Virus record (IMG/VR): IMGVR_UViG_3300035670_000177
Location: 1-64,000 of that record
Length of the DNA: 64,000 bases
Strand: one strand, 5' to 3'
Source of the DNA: a virus
Position numbers and translations under genes: made by a program. The notes under the pieces were generated by a model. The model was not told the DNA's origin. It was given only the letters and a program-made list of their open reading frames with translations, and did no database searches. Position 1 is the stretch's first letter; each line of letters opens with the position of its first letter. Of this stretch, positions 6,084 to 14,093 are shown piece by piece.

Positions 6084-6111
6084 TTGACGTAGGGTGGATC
6101 TGTGGTAGAAT
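6084..6111 (+). promoter_or_regulatory. Rightward early promoter
   Basis: TTGACG (6084-6089), 16-base spacer, TAGAAT (6106-6111), about 32 bases before the first rightward gene. An A/T-rich tract upstream (6061-6082) resembles an UP element and separates the two arms of the dyad ACGTCAAC (6053-6060) and GTTGACGT (6083-6090). Confidence 0.75.
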
Positions 6112-6143
6112 GACACCATCAACAACGAAATGGAGGTGTTTTT

Positions 6144-6638
6144 ATGAAATTCTTAGATTGGCTTTTTGGAGGACAATCACAACCTAAACGGGTTGTTAGG
6201 AATCCAGAAGATAAAGAGCTTGTGATGGTAGGAGAACCTGTAATCTCCTTTGTAAAATGTTTGAAATCTGACCCTAAACGGTTTAAGGTTTCCACTTATT
6301 CAGAGATGTACGCAGAGAACTCAGGAAAATGGCCACCTATCTACACTTGGATGCGTAATCGTTGGGGTCATACTGGTTACTATAAGCTTACTGATCGCAA
6401 ACAAGGAGATGAATATTATGCCATTATTCACAAAGGCGAAATCTACAGTGTAAGTGGTTTAAAGTTCTCTCTGAATGCTTGGGAAAGACGATATGTCATG
6501 AAAGCTTTCTATGGATTTCGACAAAAAGCCAAAGACCGTAAATTAGAAATGGTTCGACGTAAAATGGATAAGATTCGAGAAGAGCAAGAGAGTATTGGGA
6601 AACTAGAACGTGCAAAACTAATGGAGAAATTTCAATGA
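6144..6638 (+). CDS. Hypothetical protein, 164 aa, first gene of the rightward operon
   Basis: A basic soluble protein. A short MKFLDWLFGG N-terminus precedes a middle rich in aromatic residues (KWPPIYTWMRNRWG), and the C-terminus is a long charged helix rich in K, R and E (about residues 125-164). Not recognised. ATG follows TGGAGGTG. Its first position behind a strong promoter suggests an early, host-directed role, which is only an inference. Confidence 0.8.
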   Translation: MKFLDWLFGGQSQPKRVVRNPEDKELVMVGEPVISFVKCLKSDPKRFKVSTYSEMYAENSGKWPPIYTWMRNRWGHTGYYKLTDRKQGDEYYAIIHKGEIYSVSGLKFSLNAWERRYVMKAFYGFRQKAKDRKLEMVRRKMDKIREEQESIGKLERAKLMEKFQ

Positions 6639-6877
6639 ACATCAAACAATTTATCAAATTCTTGCAAACCCTTCCACAAGATGCTACTGTACAAGTGTTG
6701 TCCCACTCAAGAGGGACAGGCTACTACGATCAAGGAGGAACTTGCTCTGTAGAAGATTTCTCTGTAGAATGTAATGAGTTTCAGCGAGGAGATAAATGGG
6801 CTTATGGGGAGCACTATGAGCTTACAACAGACAGCAGTGGACAAATGTATCTTCAATTAGGAGTGATGGATAAATGA
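6635..6877 (+). CDS. Hypothetical protein, 80 aa
   Basis: Overlaps the previous gene by ATGA. The N-terminus MNIKQFIKFLQTLPQDA followed by TVQVLSH resembles a small phage family with an LxxLPxDA start; its function is unknown. Confidence 0.75.
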   Translation: MNIKQFIKFLQTLPQDATVQVLSHSRGTGYYDQGGTCSVEDFSVECNEFQRGDKWAYGEHYELTTDSSGQMYLQLGVMDK

Positions 6878-7059
6878 GCCACGAGTTAGCAGACCGTGAT
6901 GTGCAAGAAGTTTATACGGGATATGTCTCTTGGAATAAAGAGTTTGTTGTGCATATCAATTATTGGGCTGACACATCAAGCACGTACTACACGCGAGAGG
7001 ATTTAGAGTATATGCTTCGTGTCTTGGACGGATTGGAAGAAGGAGTACAACTAAAGTGA
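6874..7059 (+). CDS. Hypothetical protein, 61 aa
   Basis: ATGA overlap with the previous gene. Acidic and Trp/Tyr-rich (YVSWNKEFVVHINYWAD). Not recognised. Confidence 0.7.
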   Translation: MSHELADRDVQEVYTGYVSWNKEFVVHINYWADTSSTYYTREDLEYMLRVLDGLEEGVQLK

Positions 7060-7217
7060 AAACACAACCAAACACACACGGAGGTTGGATGCATTTCGTG
7101 CAGCAAGTTAAAGAACTGATTGACTATCCCTTGACCTCTGATGATTACAGTTTGATGATGCGAGAATATTACATTCTTGGGAAGAAACCAGAAGATTTTG
7201 TGAATAGGGAGAAATGA
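7056..7217 (+). CDS. Small hypothetical protein, 53 aa, GTG start
   Basis: The frame runs from GTG at 7056 (overlapping the previous stop as GTGA) to TGA at 7215-7217, filling an otherwise empty gap. AAGGAG lies 10 bases upstream. The peptide ends YYILGKKPEDFVNREK. Not recognised. Confidence 0.6.
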   Translation: MKTQPNTHGGWMHFVQQVKELIDYPLTSDDYSLMMREYYILGKKPEDFVNREK

Positions 7218-7218
7218 T

Positions 7219-7428
7219 ATGAAACGTGTTATCAGTTATAGCTATAGAACCTTTGATCTTGGATGTGGTTGCTGTTCTGATTCATCATCTACATATGATT
7301 TGTTTGAAGATGGCAAAATGGTTGGTGATGATCTTTGGTGTCCGGTTATGGAAAATGAAGAAGAGCTTAGGGAATATCTTGCACATCTGGAACCATTTGA
7401 TGTAGACTCAGATTCACAATATTTTTAA
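7219..7428 (+). CDS. Small cysteine-containing protein, 69 aa
   Basis: A CGCC cluster at about residues 16-19 and an acidic C-terminus. Possibly metal-binding. One base separates it from the previous stop. Confidence 0.7.
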   Translation: MKRVISYSYRTFDLGCGCCSDSSSTYDLFEDGKMVGDDLWCPVMENEEELREYLAHLEPFDVDSDSQYF

Positions 7429-7439
7429 AGGAGGGTGAT

Positions 7440-8021
7440 ATGAAATATGAACTAATGGCTTTCCATCCATTTACTGGAGAACGTGTAACAATCGTGATGA
7501 GTGAGTTTGTTCACAAAGCTTACCAATTTGCAAAGAATGCACACAAAGACCAGAAACGTAAATATACTTTTGAGCCTTATATCAATCATCCTGTTGAAGT
7601 GATGCAGATTGTTTCGACTGTCCCGCACACAGAAGAAATGCTTGCTGCTGCTCTGCTGCACGATGTAGTTGAAGATTGCGGTGTACAGCTTCAAGAGATT
7701 TTTGATACCTTTAGCCCAAATGTGTGTTATATGGTAAATGATCTTTCTGACGTATCTTCACCAGAAGATGGCAACAGGGCAACACGAAAGGCTAAAGATC
7801 GTAATTGGATTGCAGGTGCAAAAGCACGTTCTAAAACAATCAAACTTGCAGACCTAATCAGCAACAGCCGTTCAATCGTAAAATACGATAAAGATTTTGC
7901 TCGTGTGTACATAAAAGAGAAAGAATTGCTTCTTGAAGTGTTGACAGAAGGTGATGCTACGTTATATGCTCAAGCAAAGCAAATCGTAGAAGAAGCTAAG
8001 AAGCAGTTGGGACTAGAATGA
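7440..8021 (+). CDS. HD-domain hydrolase, SpoT/MESH1-like (p)ppGpp hydrolase family, 193 aa
   Basis: A compact HD fold: AYQFAKNAHKDQKRKYTFEPYINHP, ALLHDVVEDCG and IKLADLISNSRSI supply the H...HD...D metal ligands in the order of RelA/SpoT hydrolase and small alarmone hydrolase domains. No synthetase or regulatory domain is attached. Family members remove the 3' pyrophosphate of (p)ppGpp in a Mn-dependent way, which here could blunt the stringent response during infection. Substrate is inferred, and other nucleotide substrates remain possible. AGGAGGGTGAT precedes the ATG. Confidence 0.8.
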   Translation: MKYELMAFHPFTGERVTIVMSEFVHKAYQFAKNAHKDQKRKYTFEPYINHPVEVMQIVSTVPHTEEMLAAALLHDVVEDCGVQLQEIFDTFSPNVCYMVNDLSDVSSPEDGNRATRKAKDRNWIAGAKARSKTIKLADLISNSRSIVKYDKDFARVYIKEKELLLEVLTEGDATLYAQAKQIVEEAKKQLGLE

Positions 8022-8215
8022 AAATTGATCTAGGCTATCTCGGTACTGTTGATCTTGAGCCGATGGAAACAGAAGTAATGGCAAATGAAGGGTTTCTAGT
8101 TGTTTTGTCTGGCTACACACCTTGTGGTATTCGAGTACACGGAGTTGTTGACCATAAAGAGTGGAACAGTTATCCAACCACTTGGAACAATGCAATCTTG
8201 ATTAAGATTAACTAA
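8018..8215 (+). CDS. Hypothetical protein, 65 aa
   Basis: Overlaps the HD hydrolase stop by ATGA, so probably translated with it. β-rich (GFLVVLSGYTPCGIRVHG). Not recognised. Confidence 0.7.
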   Translation: MKIDLGYLGTVDLEPMETEVMANEGFLVVLSGYTPCGIRVHGVVDHKEWNSYPTTWNNAILIKIN

Positions 8216-8327
8216 GGGAAATAACCTATAAAAACGCTTTCAAAACTCTAAGCAGTAGAGTAGGATGGAAAACAAGAGAAGTCGTTTATTTAGGCTGTAA
8301 AACACAAGTAAAAGAGGAGATTTGAAC

Positions 8328-8684
8328 GTGAATATTTGGATTGTACAGGGTAGCTCTGGTCAATATGACGATTATTGGACTTGGGCACACAAAGCTTTCT
8401 ACTCTTATGAGGCTGCACAAGCTTGGATTGACAGACAAGCAAAAGTGGATTATCAAGCTCTAGAAGAGTTGGAAGTCCTATCTTTTGAATACCGAGCATC
8501 ATTGTCAACTGAAGGAATCGAGACAGATGAGCAATGGGAAGCTTTTTACGCTGAAGAAGAAAAGATGGTAAAGAGAGCTATAGAGGAAATTCAAGCGAAG
8601 TATCCAAATGCTGACTTGACACAGGATTATGACTTTAACGGCTATCGTGTGATTGAACAACCAATTGAACTTGAGGGGATTTGA
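8328..8684 (+). CDS. Hypothetical protein, 118 aa
   Basis: The GTG at 8328 is preferred, 8 bases after GAGGAG; a TTG at 8322 is too close. An acidic, Tyr/Trp-rich N-terminus (IWIVQGSSGQYDDYWTW) is followed by helices. It resembles a small family of phage proteins with an IW.V.G..G.YSD..EW start, of unknown role. Confidence 0.75.
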   Translation: MNIWIVQGSSGQYDDYWTWAHKAFYSYEAAQAWIDRQAKVDYQALEELEVLSFEYRASLSTEGIETDEQWEAFYAEEEKMVKRAIEEIQAKYPNADLTQDYDFNGYRVIEQPIELEGI

Positions 8685-8861
8685 ATGATGTTTAAAGCAG
8701 GAGATGTGGTGCAATTGAAATCAGGTGGTCCGCTGATGACTATCATTGTTGTGGACTACCCTGACACGGAGCGAGAAACTATTAATGTAGTCTGGTTTAA
8801 TTCACAAAATGATATTTGCTATGAAACTGTAAAAGCTTTTGCATTGGAGAAAACAAAATGA
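8685..8861 (+). CDS. DUF2158/YodC-like protein, 58 aa
   Basis: The opening MMFKAGDVVQLKSGGPLMTI is the signature of the DUF2158 (YodC) family, short SH3-like β proteins common in phages and enterobacteria. Later residues (VVWFNS...YETVKAFALEK) also fit. The biochemical role is not established. The start follows the previous stop directly and the end overlaps the next gene by ATGA. Confidence 0.8.
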   Translation: MMFKAGDVVQLKSGGPLMTIIVVDYPDTERETINVVWFNSQNDICYETVKAFALEKTK

Positions 8862-9097
8862 GACAAGAAGATATTGATTTCTTTAATCGTATAGACCCAA
8901 AGAAAGAGAATGGGTCTATCCAAGCAATTCTTTCAGAAGGTAATCTACAAGCATTGAGCTTTGAGAGCGTTTCCAAACGCATTATTATGAATCTTCTGAA
9001 TGATAGACAAGCTATTTTGACGGAGAATAAAGTGATGTCGAGCTACCTTAAGAAGATTGGTCATTACACTGCTGAAGCGATTGGACTAAAACAATGA
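8858..9097 (+). CDS. Hypothetical protein, 79 aa
   Basis: Predicted mostly helical and soluble, no motif recognised. ATGA overlaps at both ends place it firmly in the operon. Confidence 0.7.
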   Translation: MRQEDIDFFNRIDPKKENGSIQAILSEGNLQALSFESVSKRIIMNLLNDRQAILTENKVMSSYLKKIGHYTAEAIGLKQ

Positions 9098-9183
9098 AAT
9101 GGTCTGACCTACTGACAAGAAAAGATATTGAAAACTTGTTGAAATTAGCGTACTATCGTACTTTTAAAGGAGAGAAGAAATGA
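9094..9183 (+). CDS. Micro-ORF, 29 aa
   Basis: An ATG overlapping the previous stop and a TGA overlapping the next start (both ATGA) fill the gap exactly. The basic peptide MKWSDLLTRKDIENLL could be a real microprotein or a coupling device. Confidence 0.45.
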   Translation: MKWSDLLTRKDIENLLKLAYYRTFKGEKK

Positions 9184-9554
9184 GTGATGTACGAAAGGTT
9201 GTAGGTGATATTAATGAAAAATTATTTAATGAGTCGGTGTCGGATATGGATTATTTCCGCTTTCTTGAGTTGACTTGCACGCCATCTGGTGATTTCATTA
9301 AGTACATGGGACATTTCATCTGGGACTCTGAGAACGATTACCGTGAATGGGTTGACGATGAGCAGGAACCACTAGAAGGCTATCTAATCAAACAAATGAT
9401 TGAAATTAATAAAGTGATTGTTAATAGTCTTCGTGTTCTTGACAAACGATATAAAGCAATTGCTAGAGTTATGGACAACCGATTGAAAGGTGATGAGCTT
9501 CGTGTGGATATTCTAGAACGAACACAAGAATTTATGGACAATCAAGACAAGTAA
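9180..9554 (+). CDS. Hypothetical protein, 124 aa
   Basis: A helical acidic protein with a conserved-looking segment MGHFIWDSENDYREWVDDE. ATG after AAAGGAGAGAAGA. Not recognised. Confidence 0.7.
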   Translation: MSDVRKVVGDINEKLFNESVSDMDYFRFLELTCTPSGDFIKYMGHFIWDSENDYREWVDDEQEPLEGYLIKQMIEINKVIVNSLRVLDKRYKAIARVMDNRLKGDELRVDILERTQEFMDNQDK

Positions 9555-9569
9555 AACAGGAGAATTAAG

Positions 9570-9782
9570 ATGAGTGGTAAATTTGTAAGCTTGGTAATGG
9601 TGGATCGTCAGTCAGATAATCTAGACGAAGAATGGGGTCGTGGTTTTAAAGGAATTACACATCTAGAGTTTGAAACAGTGCAAGACGCACGACAGTTCTT
9701 CTTAGAACAAGACCGTCTATACCAAGATGGTATTTGGAAAGATACTCGGTTTGTCATGGTTCCATTTATGGGTAATAAATAA
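9570..9782 (+). CDS. Hypothetical protein, 70 aa
   Basis: Small αβ protein with AGGAGAATTAAG upstream of the ATG. Not recognised. Confidence 0.7.
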   Translation: MSGKFVSLVMVDRQSDNLDEEWGRGFKGITHLEFETVQDARQFFLEQDRLYQDGIWKDTRFVMVPFMGNK

Positions 9783-9783
9783 G

Positions 9784-10110
9784 ATGATTTACATTCTCGC
9801 TTACTTAACCTGCGGCGTATGCTCTTTTTATCTTTTAAAATCATTCCTCTATCGCATCACAAAGGATCAAGGAGGGTTGTTCCATTGCATTCAGGAGTTG
9901 TTTGAGCAAATGGACAAAGAAGAAATTAAAAAGAAAGGATACGCCGACAGTTCATGGAAACTAGCTGATGAAAATACGATGTTGGCTGTTGTTCATACAC
10001 TATTTTTGATTATTAACCTAGCTATTTGGCCAATTGTACTTGTAGCTTTGCTTTATTGGATGTATACTGGTGCTACTTGGGATGAATTGATTTATGAGGA
10101 GAAAGAATGA
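9784..10110 (+). CDS. Membrane protein, 108 aa, two transmembrane segments
   Basis: The ATG at 9784, just after the previous stop, gives MIYILAYLTCGVCSFYLLKS, a first membrane helix. A second hydrophobic helix (about residues 68-92) precedes an acidic tail. The middle is soluble and charged. Likely inserted in the host inner membrane; role unknown. Confidence 0.7.
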   Translation: MIYILAYLTCGVCSFYLLKSFLYRITKDQGGLFHCIQELFEQMDKEEIKKKGYADSSWKLADENTMLAVVHTLFLIINLAIWPIVLVALLYWMYTGATWDELIYEEKE

Positions 10111-10295
10111 AAACTGTAAAACATAATTTTATGTCTTTGGAGATTGGTGAAAAGTTTAGACATATTGATTTTGACGATGAACGGATTTTCACTAAAGTAA
10201 CTAGAGGCCGTTATCGTGATCAATTTGGATTCGAAGACTTTATGATGGATGCCCTAACTAAACGCTGGATTAAAGTGGAAGACGAAGATGAGTAA
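10107..10295 (+). CDS. Hypothetical protein, 62 aa
   Basis: ATGA overlap upstream. A β-rich small protein (FRHIDFDDERIFTKV). Not recognised. Confidence 0.65.
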   Translation: MKTVKHNFMSLEIGEKFRHIDFDDERIFTKVTRGRYRDQFGFEDFMMDALTKRWIKVEDEDE

Positions 10296-10572
10296 TGTCC
10301 TTAGAGATGCAATTATGCAGTTATACCGCGATAGTCCAGAAATTCTTTATGTGCTTAGTCAAGTGGATTTTACACAGCTTAATACTAAGTTTCAGGCTGA
10401 ACTGGACCAACGAATAGATAGAACTACTTATCAAAAAGTGGAGGATTTTCTTGCAACATCTGAATATTTGCTATACTGTGAATCTATCCAATCTGCAAGC
10501 ATGGCAATGACTCAAGATTTAGCTAAGCTTATTGAATTCGTACTTAACAAACCTAAAGGAGAAGTTAATTAA
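10288..10572 (+). CDS. Hypothetical protein, 94 aa
   Basis: All-helical character, overlapping the previous gene by 8 bases. Not recognised. Confidence 0.65.
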   Translation: MSNVLRDAIMQLYRDSPEILYVLSQVDFTQLNTKFQAELDQRIDRTTYQKVEDFLATSEYLLYCESIQSASMAMTQDLAKLIEFVLNKPKGEVN

Positions 10573-10886
10573 TGAAATTTAGTATCCGTCTAACTGAACA
10601 AGAATGTAAAGATGTATTTGGAACTATCAAGGCAGAACATCATTTTCCAATTGTGATTAATGGACGTAAGTTTGACTGCCATATAGCGACTATGTCAAGC
10701 TACTCAAACGGTAACGGTTGGTTTGGTCCAGCAAGCATGGAGCTAGAAATTGACGGCTATGGTGAAGACAAGGAAGCACAAGAAATTGCACAAGCTAAGG
10801 CTGAAGTCAATCGTACAAAGGAAGCACATAAAGAAGCTCAACGTAAACTAAGTGCTTTGATGGAGGAAGAGAATGGAAATTCGTAA
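10572..10886 (+). CDS. Hypothetical protein, 104 aa, C-terminal coiled coil
   Basis: A β-rich N-terminal part and a long charged helix from about residue 64 (EAQEIAQAKAEVNRTKEAHK) that could form a coiled coil. Preceded by AAAGGAGAAGTTAATTA. Confidence 0.7.
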   Translation: MKFSIRLTEQECKDVFGTIKAEHHFPIVINGRKFDCHIATMSSYSNGNGWFGPASMELEIDGYGEDKEAQEIAQAKAEVNRTKEAHKEAQRKLSALMEEENGNS

Positions 10887-11061
10887 AATTATCAGAACTT
10901 ACGAAGTGGATATGCAGTGTGACAATTGTGGTGTTGGTGAAATGCGATCTGACGGCACTAAACTCCTGAGTTATCCACCTAAGTATCCTCACGTCTGTAA
11001 TAATTGTGGACGTAAGGAAAATTATGGTAAATCTTACCCTTCAATTGAATATGGAGAATAA
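10873..11061 (+). CDS. Zinc-ribbon protein, 62 aa
   Basis: Two CxxC pairs (CDNC at about 16-19 and CNNC at about 43-46) make one zinc ribbon. Similar minimal ribbons are frequent in phage early regions. The start overlaps the preceding gene by 14 bases. Confidence 0.75.
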   Translation: MEIRKIIRTYEVDMQCDNCGVGEMRSDGTKLLSYPPKYPHVCNNCGRKENYGKSYPSIEYGE

Positions 11062-11064
11062 ATC

Positions 11065-11379
11065 TTGAGTACCAAACAGCAATATCAATCCGTCCTAGAG
11101 GATATGAATGGCTTAGAGGGTCAATTTGATTTATCTGTTGCACTTATTTCATCGCTTGATGATGGGAGTGAGGTGTTTAGCCACACCTCGGACATTTACA
11201 CACAAATTGCTAACATTAAATCATGGAGTAGTAGTAAGATAAATGAGATTGAGAAGCAAGAGATGCTTGAGGGATTTTTAGCAGGGATGAGGGGTTTGTT
11301 TATTGAATATGGGGCTAAGCTTGAAATCGTGAGTGCTGCTGAGGGATCAGGTTACGGTCTTGCGTATGGGGGGGAGTAG
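11065..11379 (+). CDS. Hypothetical protein, 104 aa, TTG start
   Basis: TTG at 11065 follows TGGAGAATAAATC. Predicted helical and soluble. Not recognised. Confidence 0.65.
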   Translation: MSTKQQYQSVLEDMNGLEGQFDLSVALISSLDDGSEVFSHTSDIYTQIANIKSWSSSKINEIEKQEMLEGFLAGMRGLFIEYGAKLEIVSAAEGSGYGLAYGGE

Positions 11380-11473
11380 TGAGAGTGTTGGGTTTAAGCT
11401 AACAATTGAGAAAGAAGGGTTGACAGTTTCTAAAATCTATGACAAACTGTCTCTACAAGCTGAAGACTTGTAA
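11366..11473 (+). CDS. Micro-ORF, 35 aa
   Basis: ATG within the 3' end of the previous gene; the peptide opens MGGSSESVGFKLTIEK. The Shine-Dalgarno context is weak. It fills the gap before phoH. Confidence 0.35.
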   Translation: MGGSSESVGFKLTIEKEGLTVSKIYDKLSLQAEDL

Positions 11474-11499
11474 AATAAATTAATAGAAGGAAATTTATC

Positions 11500-12303
11500 G
11501 TGGGAAGTCGTGAACGCATGATTATGATGGAAGTTGATGGTGTTGAGGTAGAGCTACCACGTAAGAGGACCAAAAAGACAAGGAATGGCGGTGTAAAACC
11601 TGAAATTAAGGAGAAGTTTGCAGAAGCTCGGAATAATCCACCTCCTGTAGTAGCTAAGACAGCAAAACAGAAGGAATATTTCAAACTGCTAGAAGATCCT
11701 GAAGTAAAAGCTATTGTCTGCCTAGGTCTGCATGGAACGGGGAAAACCTTTTGTGCTGCTGTAGTTGCGGCAGATAAGTTCCGTAAAAATGAGATTCAGC
11801 AAATCATTGTTGCTCGTGCTTATGTACAGACAGGCAAAACATCAGGCTATAAACCCGGCAGTAGTTTGCAGAAATTATATCCATATGTTCGAAATGTCCT
11901 TGATACAATTAAGAGTCGTATTGGCGATGGTGCTTACGAAGTTGCTTTGAAGGATGGGGAGTCTGGAGAAATTCAGGTACAAGAGGTTGAAAGTATCAGA
12001 GGTCGCTCCTTCGACCTGCCCAGCTATCTCATAATTGATGAAGCTCAACAAAGTACAGAAGAGGAAATGAAGAGTATCGTAACGCGGGTTTCTGATAATT
12101 GTAAGCTAATTCTATGCGGTGATATTTTGCAGAAGGATATTCAAGGCGAATCCGGTCTTGAATGGTTCATGAAATTCAGCAAACGACACAACTTGAAAGG
12201 CGTTGCTGTGATTGACTTCTCAGATCCAAGCGAGATTGTACGTGGAGGGCTTGTTCGAGATATTGCGATTGGTTTAATGAAAGATAGAGAGAATAATGAA
12301 TAA
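11500..12303 (+). CDS. phoH: PhoH-like P-loop ATPase, 267 aa
   Basis: Walker A GLHGTGKT (about residues 77-84), Walker B YLIIDEAQ and a downstream arginine-containing segment match the PhoH family, a superfamily 1-like ATPase core very common in phages. PhoH proteins bind ATP and have been linked to RNA metabolism and phosphate stress; the phage role is not settled. The N-terminus carries a basic stretch (PRKRTKKTRNGG). Start is GTG at 11500 after AGAAGGAAATTTATC. The 3' end is overlapped by an HNH gene. Confidence 0.88.
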   Translation: MGSRERMIMMEVDGVEVELPRKRTKKTRNGGVKPEIKEKFAEARNNPPPVVAKTAKQKEYFKLLEDPEVKAIVCLGLHGTGKTFCAAVVAADKFRKNEIQQIIVARAYVQTGKTSGYKPGSSLQKLYPYVRNVLDTIKSRIGDGAYEVALKDGESGEIQVQEVESIRGRSFDLPSYLIIDEAQQSTEEEMKSIVTRVSDNCKLILCGDILQKDIQGESGLEWFMKFSKRHNLKGVAVIDFSDPSEIVRGGLVRDIAIGLMKDRENNE

Positions 12304-13324
12304 TCAAGTTAAAGATATTGCAGGTGAGAGATTTGGTAGCCTTGTTGCAATAGAACCAACTGGAAAGTCTGACTCAAGTAGAAGTGCGATTTGGCTGTGT
12401 ATTTGTGATTGTGGCAATGAGCACGAAGCTGTTTCTAAAAGCCTAAGAAGTGGTCATACAAAGTCGTGTGGGTGTTACTCTTTCAGGCCAAGGAAATACC
12501 AACCAGAAGTAGGAGTAACATACGGATACTTAACTTATGTAAGTGAAGCTCCAAGGATTGTTCGGCCGTCTAAAACTGTGAAGGCTGGTAATTTTACTTG
12601 TATTTGCGGAAAAGAGGTTGTAAAATCTTTTCAAGAAGTTTGTAGCGGAAACATCACCTCCTGCGGTTGTATGAAAGGTAAGGCTGGTATTGCAGATATA
12701 ACGGGACAAAAATTTGATCGACTTACTGCAATTAAAAGAACAGAGGAAAAACGTACTGGAGGATACTTCTGGGAGTGTGTATGTGACTGTGGTAATACAA
12801 GACTTGCTACCGTAGGTGCTTTAAACTCAGGACAAGCACGATCTTGTGGTTGTTTACGGGTTGATATGAATACTACTCATGGTATGACAAAAACTCCGAC
12901 ATATATGTCTTACAGGAGTATGTTGGAAAGAGTCGGTAATCCTAAGTTTGACGAATGGTACAGCGATGTAGAAATTCACCCTGATTGGGATATGGATAAA
13001 GGAGGTTCTTTTGAAAATTTCTTACGAGACATGGGAGAACGGCCAGAAGGGACAAGTTTAAACAGGATTAACGGTGCTAAAATATATTCCAAGGATACTT
13101 GTGAATGGGCAACTTTGAGCATGCAATCTTTTGATCAAAAGCGCAGCAAAGTTAACACATCAGGTCGAACTGGAGTGTTCCAAGTTAAAGAGACTGGAAG
13201 ATGGGTGGCCCAAATCAAGAAAAATGGTAAAGTTATTCAGGTGTATAGGGGCGACTCTTTTGAAGAGGCCTGTGAAGCACGCACAAAAGCAGAAATTGAA
13301 TATTTTGGATTTTCAAAGGAGTAA
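12296..13324 (+). CDS. HNH-like homing endonuclease with three zinc repeats and an AP2 domain, 342 aa
   Basis: Three tandem N-terminal modules share the pattern G-x-(R/K)-F-x-x-L ... CxCDCG ... SCGC (about residues 8-60, 70-122 and 127-180; the middle one lacks the DCG form). A nuclease-like region follows (THGMTKTPTYMSYRSMLERV ... SLNRINGAKIYS), then a C-terminal AP2 domain (TSGRTGVFQVKETGRWVAQI). The array is typical of free-standing phage homing enzymes. It overlaps the end of phoH by 8 bases and separates phoH from the ClpP-like gene. Confidence 0.8.
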   Translation: MNNQVKDIAGERFGSLVAIEPTGKSDSSRSAIWLCICDCGNEHEAVSKSLRSGHTKSCGCYSFRPRKYQPEVGVTYGYLTYVSEAPRIVRPSKTVKAGNFTCICGKEVVKSFQEVCSGNITSCGCMKGKAGIADITGQKFDRLTAIKRTEEKRTGGYFWECVCDCGNTRLATVGALNSGQARSCGCLRVDMNTTHGMTKTPTYMSYRSMLERVGNPKFDEWYSDVEIHPDWDMDKGGSFENFLRDMGERPEGTSLNRINGAKIYSKDTCEWATLSMQSFDQKRSKVNTSGRTGVFQVKETGRWVAQIKKNGKVIQVYRGDSFEEACEARTKAEIEYFGFSKE

Positions 13325-13328
13325 CAAA

Positions 13329-14087
13329 ATGGCAGAAGAAAATATTTTTCCAATGATTAACGACCAATGCCCAGTAGGACATTCAACTCAAGTTATCAAC
13401 TCGTTTGATATTGTACTTGATGAGAATATTCGTGAACCTGCTTATTATCGAGATGCTTTCCAAGTATTGCGGCAAGCCCAAGCAGGGGACCGCGTAAACT
13501 TCTTCATCAATAATTCCGGGGGCCGACTTGATACTGCTGTTTGCTTCGTGAACCTTATGAAGGAAACACAAGCGGAAGTTTATGCTTACTTAGAAGGTGA
13601 TACTCATTCGGCTGCATCGATCATTGCATTAAACGCCCACATGATCCAAGTTAAACCCTACGCAAGTATGATGATTCATCACGCAAGTTTTGGTTCAGGC
13701 GGGACCGTGCAGAACGTAATGGATCATGTAAACTTCACCAGCAAGCAAACTGAGCGACTGATCCGAGACACCTATAAATTTTTCTTGACAGACACGGAGT
13801 TGGATGAAGTAATTCGTAATCGTGAAATCTGGCTTACGGATGAAGAAATTGGTGAACGGTTAGAGATTATGTTTGAAGCCCGTGCTAACGAGCCTTGTGA
13901 TTGTGGTCAATGCGGTATTAATCCAGAAGAAGACTTCGAGATGCCGACTCTTGATAACATGATCGCTGACGCAGTTGCACAAGGGATTGAGCAATACGAA
14001 AAGAAAAAGCTTGACGCTGAGAAGAAAGCTGCTCGTAAGACTAAACCAAAAAGTACTATTGCAGAAAAATCTGAGAAACCAGAATAA
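13329..14087 (+). CDS. ClpP-like serine protease, 252 aa
   Basis: Start ATG 13329 after GGAGTAACAAA; an upstream in-frame extension inside the HNH gene is rejected. The ClpP/crotonase fold is visible: FFINNSGG (oxyanion strand), GDTHSAASIIALNA with the catalytic Ser, and MMIHHASFG with the catalytic His. A C-terminal extension has a Cys-rich patch (CDCGQCG) and a Lys-rich tail. Phage ClpP-like enzymes are often head-maturation proteases, but here it sits in an early operon next to phoH, which suggests a regulatory or host-directed role (inference). Confidence 0.8.
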   Translation: MAEENIFPMINDQCPVGHSTQVINSFDIVLDENIREPAYYRDAFQVLRQAQAGDRVNFFINNSGGRLDTAVCFVNLMKETQAEVYAYLEGDTHSAASIIALNAHMIQVKPYASMMIHHASFGSGGTVQNVMDHVNFTSKQTERLIRDTYKFFLTDTELDEVIRNREIWLTDEEIGERLEIMFEARANEPCDCGQCGINPEEDFEMPTLDNMIADAVAQGIEQYEKKKLDAEKKAARKTKPKSTIAEKSEKPE

Positions 14088-14093
14088 TTTCAG

